From the NCBI RefSeq assembly GCF_949628265.1, contig NC_088789.1, positions 28,327,883 through 28,391,882 on the forward strand: a DNA stretch of 64,000 bases. Direction: 5' to 3'. Below the pieces are notes generated by a model. The model did no database searches and had not been told where the DNA came from. It saw nothing but the letters and a program-made list of their open reading frames with translations. This stretch comes from Cloeon dipterum. Its lineage: Eukaryota; Arthropoda; Insecta; Ephemeroptera; Baetidae. The first letter of the stretch is position 1, and each line of letters starts with the position of its first letter. Both the position numbers and the translations under genes were made by a program. Shown here one piece after another: positions 43,444 through 57,200 of the stretch.

Positions 43444-43775
43444 CAAATCCAGTATAGCCAAATGAAAGAGATTTTAAATTTGACTTTCATGTTTCATTAT
43501 TTAGAGCATTTCGATAGCAAAGAAATTACAGAACATTCAAATGCGCGCACTAAACATAAACAACCAACCATGCTCAATGTCGGTTTTAAACAAAATCTTC
43601 CAACAAAACAAATTTGTTCATTAACAATCGATTTTAGGAGAAACGAAGCTTTGACCCCACTAAAGTTACAGTACATGCAAGCTGGGTACACAAAAATCAA
43701 TTAGTTTTTTGTCTTACAGCAATCGGTGCAAGAAACACAGAAAAATGGCAAGAACTGTGTTTTCTGTTTCGCTTG

Positions 43776-46700
43776 CTACTTCTTGGCTGTTGTGAAAACA
43801 CTCTGGATTTGGGTGGCAATTTTCTGCATTTGGTTTTTGATGATCTGAGCCAATCCAGTGTTAGCCTCTTCGACGATCTTCTCCCTCTCAGCCTCAATTT
43901 TCGCCTTGTCTTCTGCCAGGGCACTCGTCGTCGCTTGCTTCAAGTCAGCACCCAATTTTTTCAGTCTGAGCACTCTGTCTCTGCGCCGCCCGCAACAAAA
44001 TTAATAAAGATCCAGCTTAATTGACAATTATTTACAAACCTTCTGTCGGGTTCCTGGGAGGCTTCTTGTGCCGCCAGGAGGCTCTCCATGCCGGCTTTAA
44101 TGTTTGTAGCCAGAGAAATCACGTTGTCATACTCCTCTTGCCGCTTCTTTTCCTCCTCCATGGCCTTTTTCAATTCGGCCCTCATCTCTAACACCAGCTT
44201 GACCCTGCGTGTTGGCACACAGTTTAGAGACGCATTCCACAGATTTACCCTTTGATTTACCTCAGATCTTTCGGGGTTTCCTCTCGAGTGTACGTCGCGT
44301 ACAGGTTCTCCAGACGACGAACCATTTTCTTCCTGTTTTCCTCAATTTCCCGCTCCATGGCTTCTTCACTTTCAAGATTCAACATTTTGAACATGGAAGC
44401 AAACGAATCCTCAGACACTATGGAGGGTTAAAAATTGAATTCTGGAATTTGATGATCATTTTAGCAGCACAAACCTGGCTTCTTGGCCTGAGGGGTCTTG
44501 CTCTTTTTGTCAGCAGTCATTCCTCCCTCTGCCACTTCCGGAGAGTCAAGATTTGGAGCAGGAAACTCATCCTGCAAATGCTGTACGTTAACTCAACTTT
44601 CATGAATACTAATTTCACCAAATTTACCTCATCAGACGCGTCATCAGGGCGGAAGAGTCCGTCAAACCTGTAGTCGCCTGCCATGTCCAGTTTTGACTGG
44701 CGGACTCGCTTTGTGCGGACAACTTTTGCCACATCGTCCTTGACCAGCGGCTTCTCATTTCTGGGCTTAGATGGTTTTGGTGGATCCTGCAATAAATAAT
44801 AGTCATTGAAAATAACTTTAATTATTACGAATTAAAGTTTACCAAAACAACCACATCATCGTCGTCGCTCTCATCCAACTCCATCTGGACCTGTTATACA
44901 ATGAGTAGAATTACAATCATTTTTTTTACCGAAATGGAAATCCCTAATTACCTGCTCAGAAGACAGGAAACTTGGCTCCAATTTCTTCTTACTAGCACCT
45001 CTCTGTCGAAAATGATGAGAGCATTTTATTAAGAATTGAAATAATGCGAATATGAGTTAACCAAAAAATGGCTTGAATTAATAAAAATCATGCAGCAATA
45101 ATTAAATATCGAATTAGAAATAACTCTAATACAACCATTATTCGTTACTTTTAAACTTTATCTTTGCATTTAATAATTAAAATACATTTACTTGGATTTA
45201 AAGTCAAATGATTGTGATTTTTTAATTAAATAAATGATAAATCATATTATATCCCTAACCGACTAATTTTTATTCATTTACTTGTGACCTAAATTGCAAA
45301 AAATCCAACTTTTCGAACTGTTACGAGTTACACACCCTCTTTTTTGAGCAAAGGAAATAAATTGCTTCCGGGGTGTAAAAAAATTATGATTATTTTATAG
45401 CGAAGAAAAAAATTGTACTTTCGAGAGTTGGAAGTTATTATTTAGATTTTCGAAAAACAAAATTATTTTAAAATAAAATTTACAATAAAATTGACGTTTT
45501 GAAATATTTTTTTATGTAATTTAAATATTATTGAAATCTTTTTTTAGCAATATCATGAAAAATTTTACAAAAAATTTGGCCAGTCAAGGCAGTGCCTTCT
45601 TCACTGTAAAAAGAAAAACAGAGTATACTGACAATTGAGACTGACACCTTAATAATAAAATAATTAACTATATATGTTATAAATGTTCTCCATCTCTCTG
45701 AATTTTGGATTAATTTTCCTGACAATTTTGAATTTTCCGTTCTCAGTAAAATATCCATTCAACCCACTATTACTTTTCCAAAATATCATTTTTGAGTTTA
45801 ATAGTTCAAAATTCAAGCATACCTCTTGGTTAGCACACGACTCTTTCTCATTGTTTGAGACCTGCTCTTCTTCTTGATCTCCATGATGAGTCACTTGACT
45901 CGTGCGAACAGGACGTTTGGGTGCTGGATTTCTACCTTTAGTCTGCCGTTTGTTCTGGTTCGGCACGCTCAGCTTCTTCTTCTTTGCTCCGGATGTTGGC
46001 TCTGCGTTCAGACTGCTCTGTCTCACTTCAACGCCGCTGAAATCTATGTCTTCAAACAGCTGGGGTTCAGCCGGCACCTCGGCTACTTCTTCACTTTTGG
46101 GCCGCTGAGGAGTGACAAACTGGACAGGTTTGATATCAGGCGCTGAAACTGAATTGACGAGCTCGTCAAAGACAGAGTCGCGGCTGCGGAAAGAGGCGGC
46201 TGCGTTGAACTTGGGGAACACAGGCTTCCTGCTGTACGTTTTCTGCTGTTCAGCGGTAGCAACTTTAAGCCGTTTATCCATCAAGGGATCTTCTTCTTCA
46301 GCTTTAGCCTTCTGGGGGACTTTCCTCTTCACAGGAGCGTTGACATGCAGCTGCTGGTCGACGTCCATGGCGGTCTCCTGCGGAGATTTGATTTCCACGT
46401 CCAGTTTAGAATACTTGGACTCGTCTTTGGGACTCCTGTTACGCAGGGGCGGCTTCCGAGTTCTCGGCTGTGCAGCCTTCTTCGGCTTGGCTGGAGGCTT
46501 TCTTGCCCTGGGCTTGCTGGCCGCCTTCTTCTTGGCGGGCACTCGCAGTGAAAGAGGAATTTCTTCCATCTCAGAGGCAGGTTCAACGGATGGAGCATTC
46601 AAACTCTGTCGAGGAACCTTTGGCTTGCCTGAGAAAATTTAATATTAGGATTTTTATTAAATGAAAAGATTTTACTTTCAATTCTTAGCAACATTCCGCA

Positions 46701-49700
46701 CATAATATAATATCAATTCAAGACGGTTCCGAAAAAGCAAGGATTTATTTCATTTAGCCCTGGGTTTTATTAGGGGGGTTATTTGTTTTAAGGAATATTT
46801 AAAGAAATTGAGGCAGCAAATGGCAATTAAAAAATAAAAATCTGCATAGTAGAGGAAATTTAGACCAACCCAACTGAAAATTTCTATTTTTCTCACTGTC
46901 AAAGTAATGGAAAAAATTAATTTCTTGGCGCGAGAAATTGATAAAAATTGAGTAAAACCATGCAGGTGATAAGCAAATGCAACCCTGGGAAGTACTAAGA
47001 AATTTAACATTTAAAACTGGAAATTTAAAACTTGGTCTTAATTAAACTGCTATAAAAATATCTTTTTCTGGCAAAGAAGAGCAGATTTCACTGTACCAGC
47101 AGGGGTAGCGTTCCTTCTGATCGCAGGCCTTTCATTTTCCTCCTCATCAGAGAGATCATCAGCTTTGTTTGGAGCCGGAGTTGACTGCCTCTTAGGAATA
47201 GCACCAGAGGCAGCAGGAGTTGGAATCACGGCACTAAATAAATCATGGCAATTAAGAGTTGTTATATTAAAAGAACCTTTAAAAATACCTGATGTTGGGC
47301 TTTGGCAGAGGCGCTGGAGTGGAAATCCTCCTCGCAACAACAGCAGGAGTTTCATTATCAGATCTGGATAAAATAAATCGGTTAAACTCAATATGCAGAA
47401 ATGACAATAACGAAGGTACCTGGTTTCAGCCTCCTGACTCTCCGCTGGAGTGGCCATCAAATTAGAATTAACATTAGCCGGAGTATGGCCAGCAAAGCTA
47501 TATGAATTAACAAATCAAAAAATCACAAGTAAACAGTTTAAACAATTATCAAATACTGGACTTTGGGCTTGGAAAGAACAGCAGGTGTCGCTGCGACTTT
47601 CTGAGCCACCTTTTCAGCGACTGGAGTGGCCTGAAGCTCTTCCACTGCGCCGCTCTCTTCCGCCTCAAGAAATTCGTTCAGAGTCTCATCAGAGTCGGCA
47701 ACAGTCATGTAGTCAGCGTAGGTCGACTTTCCTGGGGAATGGTCTCGCGGCGGCAGCTTGGCATTCACCGGCGTTGCCTGCCTCTTCACAGACTTGACTT
47801 TTTCTTCAGTTGGCGCAGATGGCTCTGAAGGAACCCACCAACTGGAACTTTGAGAGTAGTTTTCGGTCCAAGTAGGGGAGTCTGCTCTGTCTTTAATCAT
47901 ATAGCGGGACGCATCCTGACACAAAAATAGGAAAAACATATAATTATAATTAATTTTGCGGGGATTTCAATATTATTCCTCTTTAAATAAAATAAATATA
48001 CGCTCAACACGCAAAAAGTAAAAACGCTTACATGATCTTCATGTTGTGTCAACATAGGAGTCTTGGTCTGGTCCAACAGAGTCTGGCTCAACCTCATCAT
48101 TTCAGCCGTGATGTCACCCTTCTTGAACTAAAAGACCGCATTCATTAAAATCTCAATTAAGACAGATTAAAAGTTGTAGCATACTTTGAGTTTGTCCCCG
48201 AAGAGGTAGATCATGGTATCGTCATCAACTTCCCGCAACATCATCAGGACATGCACTTCCTGTCCTGGGGTAGCTTCGAATTTGAAGGACAGCGCCTTGT
48301 ACATTTCATACTTTGCAGTGCCTATCCACGCAACCTCCTTCACGCTGGAGACGCTGATTTCAATGCGCCTCAGGGGGTTCCGCTCCTCATCCACGGGCTC
48401 CTTCTTCAGCACGGCCAAGAAAGAAATCATCTTGGTGCCCAGACTGAAATGGATGTACAGCTTCTCCTGAAACTCGCTCTTGTACATCTTGTCGCCGTTG
48501 AAAACCAGCCTGCTGCACACGAAGGGGTGCACCTGCGTGCAAAACTTGCTGTTGATCGGGTTCAGGAATGTTTGCAGCTCCTATTAGATACATTAGTTAG
48601 TCAAAATGATGATTCTGATCGAGTTTAGATAATAATTACGACTTCAAAGTGAACTTTTCCAAAGTTGATGAACGCCTCCTTAGCTTCCTTAGGGAAGTCA
48701 CCAAACCAGCGATCTACTAGTTTTTCCCTCACGTCACCAGGAGCCAAACGCGTCAGAGTTTCCGCCACCACTTCTTGCACTGAGTAGTCACCACAGTTAA
48801 TCAAGTAGTTCACCAGCGATTTACTGCAAATATATATGCAAAATTTAAATGAGGTCAACCACAAGCCCCTTTTGAAAAGACTCTTTTAAGTGTTTTTTTT
48901 ATCTTCTCACAATTAAATTTTCATAATTTTTCTCACTCCGAAAGCAAGGTAAAATTCAAAACATTGGATTTTGGGGCACTTTTCTCAGCGATATAAATAT
49001 GACAAAAATTGGTCGGGAAGGGATATTATTTCATGTATAAACCAAAAAAATCGCCATAAGCCCATCATTTAACATTCATAGTTATAATTTTCTGGAGCTC
49101 CTCAAAATTCAAAGGAATTTTATTAAAAATAATCATAATGGTCTCACAACAATCCAAATCACTAATTTAATAGTGGTTAAAAAAATCCTGCAATACTTGC
49201 AGAGACGGTAAACTTACGTTTCCTTTGGAAATCGCTCTCTGAGCGTGCTCCTCAGCTCACGGGTGGCACCTTGAAGAAGCATGTTGAGTACGTCGAGGGC
49301 CTCTTTCGCCTTCTCGCACTCGTGCTTGATGGAGCCATAGGACAGCAGCGACTTGATGCTCACTTCCAGCAGATAAGTGCGCGTTCTCATGTGTTTTTCA
49401 TTGCACTCCTAAAACAGTTTAATCGTTTAATAACTCGGCAAATTCAAACAGAATCAATAAACATGCCCTGAAGATGTTCATTAAATTGGTGATGCTCAGA
49501 ACTGGAATTTCAGAGTGACGCCTCACACTGTCCCATAAAAGTTTCACCAGTCGGTCTCTATCATTGCGAAGTTCCTTAACCCTACTGGACTAAAATCAGA
49601 GTTTTCAGGTTAACATAAAATAAACAACTAAGTAAAATTATATTACTTTTGCGATTAATCGCAGCAGTTTTACAGTCAAGTCGGGGACTATCTCCAGGGC

Positions 49701-49905
49701 GGTGCTCTTATTCATAGTAGCCTGATAAAAGAAGGGATTTCATAGGTGATTATGGCTATAATTAAAAGGTTTAAAAGATAAAAACCTCAGGAAATAACCA
49801 ATCGGCCGCTTCCTCCAGTCTGCGCAGCAGAAGTACGTCATAGCTCTTGGCTCTGTCCACGTCAACTGCCAGTTTATGCAGATCTTCCAGAGTGGGAAAC
49901 GCCAT
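43776..49905 (-). CDS. SYCP2-like meiotic chromosome-axis protein
   Basis: Nineteen exons on the minus strand, upper to lower: 49786-49905, 49647-49721, 49467-49589, 49218-49408, 48640-48823, 48185-48580, 48032-48127, 47557-47915, 47420-47497, 47289-47363, 47097-47233, 45823-46628, 44952-45002, 44843-44890, 44628-44786, 44475-44571, 44261-44417, 44040-44204, 43776-43980. All phases agree; 1173 residues. The order is: helical armadillo-like part (1-235), a beta-rich Spt16M-like part (about 235-363), a TP-rich linker (400-615), a basic K/R/P-rich stretch (620-900), and a C-terminal coiled coil (about 1000-1173). From memory of vertebrate SYCP2, the segments VVAETLTRL, LVDRWFGDF, FLNPINS and HFSLGTKMISFL fall at matching positions. 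SYCP2 forms axial elements of meiotic chromosomes. I am fairly, not fully, sure of the family. Confidence 0.72.
45003..45822 (-). other. SYCP2-like intron 12
   Basis: The largest intron of this gene, 820 AT-rich bases joining phase 0 exons (GAG|AGA). No coding exon is visible inside. Introns at 46629-47096 and 48824-49217 are likewise plain AT-rich DNA. Confidence 0.6.
49409..49466 (-). other. GC-AG intron in the SYCP2-like gene
   Basis: Exon 3 ends TTCAGG and the intron starts GCATGT; the acceptor TTTTAG is normal. Using the nearest GT would shift the frame and create an immediate stop, so the non-canonical GC donor is the only phase-consistent choice found. Confidence 0.65.
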
Positions 49906-49908
49906 CCT

Positions 49909-51847
49909 CTGCAATTTATCAAAATTATTTAGGGTCTCACTAGAAAATATGACTAAAACAAGAAAAAACGCAATTTTTTGAATGCATCTCATAAAAAGAA
50001 GACAATAATTTGTATAATATTTTAACATTTTGCAATGCAAGAATGCCCTTTCATACACTCCGCATAATTGTTCAGGTACATACATTATTATACCTCGAAA
50101 AGAGAAAATTCGTGAGGTGAAAAATCACTCAAAGAAGGATTCGCTGGATGTGTAATGTATATACATAGCCATGAAAAAGTAACTAAAATTGCAGTTTGGG
50201 ATATAAACACATAGCAATGTCCGATTTTCATTACACTTACTTAATTGTGCATGAAAATTCATAAATACGTAAGTAGTAAGTAGCATGCTACACATTATGT
50301 ATGTATTAGCGATTATCCGTCTCCTAAATTATGTAACCAAGAATTTTTCGAATTTTCTTATGTTGATTTGGTGCAAAAAAGAGAAAAGTTTATGTACATA
50401 ATATAACATGTGCATAAACTGTTGGTTACATATTACGCATACATATTATGTACATGATTATTTTGGTTAATTCGTTCGTGCCGCGGCATTTTAGCGAAAA
50501 CAATATGACGAGATTATCTATTTTTATGATATTATACATCAATGTGACACTATGTAGTTACATTATTTATGTACTTACATTCACATTAAATTATGAGAAT
50601 TTTATGTAGGAAATCTCTACAACACAATTTTAGCAATTTTAAGGCTCATACACGCACCAGCAGCCGAGATGAACTTCAATTCGGGTTTTCCGAAGATCCG
50701 AAGAATTTCGAATCCGAAGTATGTACGCAAAACGCAGACGCAGAGCATCCACGTCCGTACGACAGTTAAAAAAATGAATCTTCTAAATTTCAAATTATGT
50801 AGATGCCGTCTGGGCGGCCAACGAGTCACCGATCTGACCGATTGATGACGGCGTTTTTCGTTTGCTGCGTGCCGCGTTTTCCGTTTAGCAGGTCTATGGT
50901 GTGAGTGGTGCCGCCGCCGCCGTGGGGCATGCTGTGGGCTGTCACCAAGTAGTGTCTTTAGTTCACCTCTGTCCTCTGTCACTTTTAGTTTTCCATGGTC
51001 TGTCAAGTTGGTGTGAGAAATCCGAACAACTAACACATTCTTTTTCGTTTTGCTGGGGACGTAAAAGCGATGGAGCTTTTAGGTAAAAAAATCTTTAAAG
51101 AAAAATTAATAAATTAGAATGCTAAAAATCCTAAAAATAGTTTGACCGGATTTGCGGTCGAATTGGGATTTTAAAGAAAATCTACCGCAGGCCGTTGATG
51201 TTTATTAAAGGCCAAAAATAGTGGGTTTGGGGTGTTTTTTTAACCCATTTTGGTTTCCACCAGCAATATCTCCGGTTTAGGACAAAATATATTAAAAAAA
51301 TTTCAACAAAAATAATTTAACCCCGCGACTTTTGACACCAAATTCGACTATTCTTATTTTTCTCGAAAATTGAGCGACTATAGATCTAGTCAAAACCTAT
51401 CAATAGGTTTTGGAGCTCGAAAAACGTGGTTGTAAGAATAACACGGGTCATTTTTCCCGCCCGGCAGGGTTAACTGTTCCATCGAACAAGTAGGCCAGAT
51501 GCCGGTCTGGACAACGATTTTAAGTTTATTCGCGCCCGTAAATCAGATTTTTTGTTTTTCGCCTTCACCAAATGCGAAAATGGTTTTCTTTTAGTTAAAA
51601 TTCGACGCGTTGATGGATTCCAAGTCAAGAGGTCTCAAATGAATCGTCTCGAACAGCCCTACCACCTTATTCAATTTTTTTCAGGGTACCCCACCCTGAG
51701 ATCGGTCCAGAAGCAACCTTTTTGCGGTTTTTCCAGCGCCGCGCGCCGCCGCCCTTTTGGCATATTTTTTCCTCTAAATTCAAACAGCAACACACACGTG
51801 TGAGATGTATAATAAAACTGAATCGATGCGATTTTAACAATATCAAG
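49909..51847 (-). promoter_or_regulatory. Upstream region of the SYCP2-like gene
   Basis: An acceptor (AAATTGCAG) three bases before the start codon implies a non-coding first exon upstream on the minus strand. Much of 50130-50600 is a TATGTA/TACATA-rich, partly palindromic tract. The GC-rich piece at 50800-51080 may hold the promoter. Nothing coding is recognised. The interval ends at the inferred 3' end of PGAP2. Confidence 0.35.
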
Positions 51848-54220
51848 TTTATTTCAAAATCAGCTGCGAACATACATAACCTACAAACAAAAAGGTGTGT
51901 AAATGACTACCGGGTTTTTGGTGGAGACATTTCGGTCGGAGCGCGTATTGAATTCGTAATTATTCTTCAGTATATAGTACATTAAGGGCAGGTGTCATTA
52001 AAGAAACTTGTTGTAAAAATAGCTATCGCGGCTACGTTTAACACAATCGTAAATCCAAATAATGACGAACGCGTACGCTGCTCGTGTTTCAGTTCCACAA
52101 CACTATAGTTTCAGCCTTTAGCGCGCAAACCAAAAAGCCATAAACGCGTTTGCTTTATTAATTCTTTCTGATTTTTGTAAGTATAACAATCCAGGAAATG
52201 ACTATTGTTTGCCCTGATATGCACCGAGTGTTACACACGAGCGTCCGTCGTGTGTATTGAGCACTTCACTCTCACGGGTTCCACCTTTTACGAAAGAAAA
52301 TAAAAAAATCAATCTAATTGGACCAGAAATATATATATATAATATAGTGTAAGTTCGTGCCGGAAAAGCAAACAACAGTAATAATTGCATGCCTATTTGC
52401 CTAAAAGAGAAAACGGTCTCGTAACATTCAGTTTTTGGTTAGATATGTTTTTAGCCAATAGAGAGATCATGAAAATGACTAAAGCGCAGAGAGTATTATT
52501 TTTTATAGTTAGTTGTGTAGAAAAGAGGGCGGTTCACTTTAGTCCCGTGTACGGCTTCATCAAACAGTTGGACTGAATTGAAAAAGTGCCCTCGCCAGGG
52601 CGGAAATTCGGATGCAGCAGCGTTTTAACGACACCTACAAAACGGATTTAGAGGCAGCAAGGGTCCAGCGAAGGAAATAATAATAATATCAGAAAGGTTT
52701 AGCCAAGGCAGAAATGATTATACAGTATATCGACTACAGCTACCGAGAGTTTTCATAAAGCATAGGAAAAAATGCGCGGTTCAATTGACTACAGATCCGA
52801 GTTAGAGCGTCCGTCGGGATTATTTTTTTGTCCCGAGTTTACGGCCTAGTCTCAGGAAAATGTCCGGATAAAATAACTTCCATGCAAATGTCTAAAAAAT
52901 GTAAATACGGAGGAAAAGGTGCCAAATTTTATTTTTTAATTAAAAATAATCGTATTTTTCCCTGCGATGCATGTTATCTAATTTTACCATCAGGGAAGTT
53001 TCAGGCGAATTTGGAAATTTGAAGTTCGATTAGGCATTGCACGGGATTTTTAGCGATTAAAATTTTTGCTTTTGTTAGTAAAAATGGTGAAATTTCAGGT
53101 TTGAAACTCAGGAAAGGGAGCGTTCCCTATTTATATAAAAAATCCCCGAAAATTCTTCGGGTGAATAATTTCAAACCTGGAATTTAACAAGTTCTTTAAC
53201 TGTCACCTAAAAAATCCCGTCCAATCGGCCTCCACAATTTGGAGGTCGAATTCGCGTGGAACTGCTCATTGGGTTTTTCCTGTCCTGAAAAAATAAACTT
53301 CTGCCCAGGATCCAAATTTTCCCGGTTATTTCCCGATCCCGATGGACGCTCTAATCCGAGTCGAGTGTGGAATTTGACCTACAAGCCGCAGTAGCAATGA
53401 TTTTCGTAAATGCAAATTAAAAATAATATCAAGATAGAGAGAAATGCCAACGAGAAGCACTGCTTCATAAGAGAGTATTCAGGAAAACAATCCCGAAATT
53501 ATGTGAGAGACTCTCCTTCCAGGGAGACAAAAACTGATTTGCAGATTCAATAGCTGCTGGTGGCTGAAGGAAATTCTTCAAAACTACAATATTCAGCTAG
53601 TTAAAAATAACGCTGCAGGTTACAGTTTGTTCAGCATGTCATTATAGTGTAGAGTAAGTAAGCAAACATTTTTCTGACATTGGAACATGCGAGATTAAGG
53701 GACTTTGTAAATTCCTTACTCTTCATAAAGGGGGCGGGGGGGAAATCTGCTCCTTTTGATCGAGAAAATTAACATTCCTTCTATACAAATGTACATCTGC
53801 GAGATAAACTATTCATTAAATTCCTGCTAAAACTAAAAAGAAACTGGAAGTTATTGCAGATCGTGTCCAGTTTTGCTTTTTATGAGACAATCGTCGCTTG
53901 AGAGACATGACCAGTTCAAATTTTATACAGATAACTCTTGACGCACACAAAAAAATTAAGTCTGCAATCGCCGATATAATTATTTAAGATTTTTCCTCCC
54001 AGTGATTAACTAAATTGAGGCTTCTCGCACTCAGGAATTTTGCAATTTGTTGCGAAAGTCAAGATCTAGCCATAAAAATAGAATATCCTCAAGTCTCCAT
54101 GCCCGTTAGAGTCCATATATATCAGGCTGACGAATCAAAGTAGCCGACTAGAGTTGATGACTTATTTATGCAAGTCAAAACAAAATAGGAGCTGATAGGA
54201 GCAGGAGAGGGCTATGCTTT
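51848..54220 (-). other. Possible long 3' UTR of PGAP2
   Basis: No gene is visible for 2.4 kb below the PGAP2 stop. A minus-strand AATAAA occurs at 51848-51853, which would give a very long 3' UTR; an earlier poly(A) site is equally possible. The stretch includes an AT microsatellite near 52331 and the inverted-terminal-repeat element at 52796-53360. Confidence 0.3.
52796..53360. repeat. Element with short terminal inverted repeats, about 565 bp
   Basis: The ends TTAGAGCGTCCGTCGGGAT (left) and ATCCCGATGGACGCTCTAA (right) are inverted with one mismatch in the shared 19 bases. The interior is not an inverted repeat and has no long frame. This fits a non-autonomous DNA transposon, with no clear target-site duplication. 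Confidence 0.55.
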
Positions 54221-57200
54221 TTACGCAACTTTCTTGCTATTTGAGTCTCTCCTAAGTTCACAATTTGGTAATCTGCCTGGCAGTCCGTTGACCACCATCA
54301 TTTCCTCGGTCGGGAAGTCAAGGACAACGGTGAAGTGGAACGCCATGTTGGCACAGGCGATGATGTACTCACAAAACGAAAACCAGCTGAATGCTGAAAA
54401 TACAAAAATAAAATTTCATTATTACAATTTAGTGTTGGTTTGAAGTGGAAGTGTTTACCCATCACGTGACACATGAAGCGGTGCTTCACAAAGAAAATTA
54501 AAAGCCCTAGCGTGCTGACCAGAGATGTGACAAATAGGAAGCGTTTTAGGTCGTAGGACCGCTGCTCATTTTCGGTGAGTTGAGGCTTCAGGATGTTCAA
54601 TGTCCGCAGCACAACCAGCATGTGGCTCAGCGAGCATATCATAAAGCATATGAACATCTTCTCATGGAGAGCTGCAAGTGCATTGAAAGATAATAAATAA
54701 TTATTTACAGTTTAAAATCAAATGTAAGTAAATAGCAAGAGGTGGTTAATTTAATGACTCGCCATTTTAACTCGTGGACTCTAAGCGGCTTTAAGGACAA
54801 ATGTCTGCTATTTCAATGAAATACCTCGGTGCGAGGAGGCGAAAAGATGGCCAAGATTGGGCCCAAGCTCTTCTTTGGCCACTCAGGCACCGTGTTATCC
54901 ACTTTGTGAACGGAATTTCGTGCTAAGCAGTGGTTAAAAAAAACCCTGCTGCCATTTTCCAGTGTCACAATTATTTGTAATAATTAGGGCTGCTATTTTT
55001 AGACCATCGAATATTTTTATCAGAGCTTCTAATCGTCGCGAGAGTACAAAATACAAATAAGCACGAAGCATACGTTTTTAGCTATTTTAACAGTACATAA
55101 TATAATTTAAAACTGTCAAATCCATCTAATGGCGTCTAAATATCTAAAATTGGCAAAGCACCAAAGAAAAATAAATATTTTCCTTTTAGCGCACTTATGG
55201 AATTTTTTTAATTCCGATCGATTTTAATTTTTTCAGTCTAAACGGTTTTTCACACACGAAATTATGTTTAACCTATTAAAAAGCAGCCAGAACTGGCCTA
55301 ATGTTGGTTCTAACATTTTAATAAAGCTTTCATTTCCATTTCACGACAAGAAAAATTGTTTTGACATTTTGAAATCAGTCTCTGCAATGTGGAACAAAAT
55401 CCCGTCTCGCTCTTCTTACATGTTAATTTGAGACGCTTAAATAAGTCCAAATAAGTTTCAGGTATGGTTAAAAAAGGGTTCAAATTAGTCTAAAAATTGA
55501 GTCAAAATCACTCTATGATTCCGTTATTAATATCTTTCAGTGTAGACGTGTAGCTCTTGCATTTGGTAAAGTTCTTTTTAACAATATGTTACAACCGTTG
55601 TTGTAAATTGCGATAAGGAAAATATTAGCGATTAAATATAAAATAAAAAAATATTTTTTCAATTTTTTTTAACAAACTTTGGTCGCTGTTTTAAACTATA
55701 AGCGATAAATTGATAATTTTAGTACAGCTGTGTAAAGATAAAAATCATGTGGTTTCGTCTGAGCTGGAAATCTCCAGGGGAGTTTCAAAAACTTGCTTTT
55801 AATTATTTATTTTTTTGCGGTTTTTACCAGTTTCGTGCGGTTTATTGCACTTAATATAAAGAACACGAAATTGAACCGTTTTACCCTTAAAACATAAGTT
55901 AAATAGTATCTGAAAAATTGGGATTCACTGGCGTTTAATATTTTTAATGATTTTTTCCATAAAAAAATTATTTGAAGAAAATTTTATTAAAATTTTGCCA
56001 TGAAAAGTTGCTAGCTGCAAAATTTGCTCCCAAAAAACCTGCAAATAAGCGCAAAAAGTCGAATCTGCATAAAACAAAATTATTCCCATGCCGAGCCCTT
56101 TTAAAAATGAAAAAATCATCCTTTTTAAATTTTACATGTGTTTGCTATTTTTCTTATCGTAATCTGCAACTAGTTGTTACAAAGAGATGAATATTTTGAC
56201 ATAAAACACGTGATAATTGTGTTGAAATAATGTCTAGAAAAAACGTCAATAGCTGCAAAAAATAGTCAACTAATTTGGCGGAAAAGCCGTCTTAAAATAC
56301 CAGTTTTTACTAATTTAATTATGTTTCTAATTTTGATTTCTAATATTTATTCTGAACGGTTGGTTATACAAAAATCATCAGAATTAGCCAAAATATTATT
56401 CCCTGATCGTATTAAAAAATAAAGATCTTAAATTTAAATGTATCAATTAGTCCAAACTGGAAAATCTTGCTGCTCAGCTTGCGCAAACTTGTCACGACAT
56501 CGATTTTGTGAAAGTAGAACAGGCTTGTTTACACAGAAGATCTTCTACATCTTAATTAAATTTTCAGGAAAGGGCGAGTGCTAATTCGTCTACATTGTTT
56601 GCAAATGGATTTCATGCACGCTATAAGCTAAAATTTTTCCCTGATGGTGTTCGGAGCAGAGGTCTCAGCCACAAGATTTAAGGCGGCGAATTTTTTGGCA
56701 TTTTTTCTCCTGCACTTTTTAATTTTTTACTCTTTTTCTCCGGCGGCTGGCTGAAACCTCTAAAATTGATATATTTTAAAGAGAAACTTACGATAATTTT
56801 CCCTGTTGGAGACATAAGTAACTCCGAGCAAAGAGGCTATCTCTATAAGATTGAGCCACAAGCAGATGCTGAGGAGGCGCTTGTATTTGGCCTGGTCCTC
56901 CGTCGAGATGCTCGGCAAGCGTGATAAGTAGTATGTGTTGTACACAATGGCGATCACAATCCTCGGCCCGATATGAAGGGCGACACAAATACGCCACAGG
57001 TAGCGCTGTGGGCTGATTCCAGTTATGGCACTGATGGAAGGTATGATGTTGTACACCTGAAATTCGAGCAAACGCGGCGTCAGTCTCTTGCGTGTGTGCG
57101 TGCGTGCGCGCCGCCGGCCTTGGCCACTTGGTCCAAAATTATTGCAATTACAAGCCACTTTTTAGATTTGACCGCGTGCCAAGAGCATTAAAGTAGAGCT

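Noticed and set aside
45595-45640. Extra small exon in SYCP2-like intron 12
   Set aside because: It would start with a stop codon in the needed phase, and the flanking exons already join in phase.
50617-51036. 139-residue minus-strand frame rich in Arg and His
   Set aside because: No domain, no splice context, poor codon pattern; more likely upstream DNA of the SYCP2-like gene.
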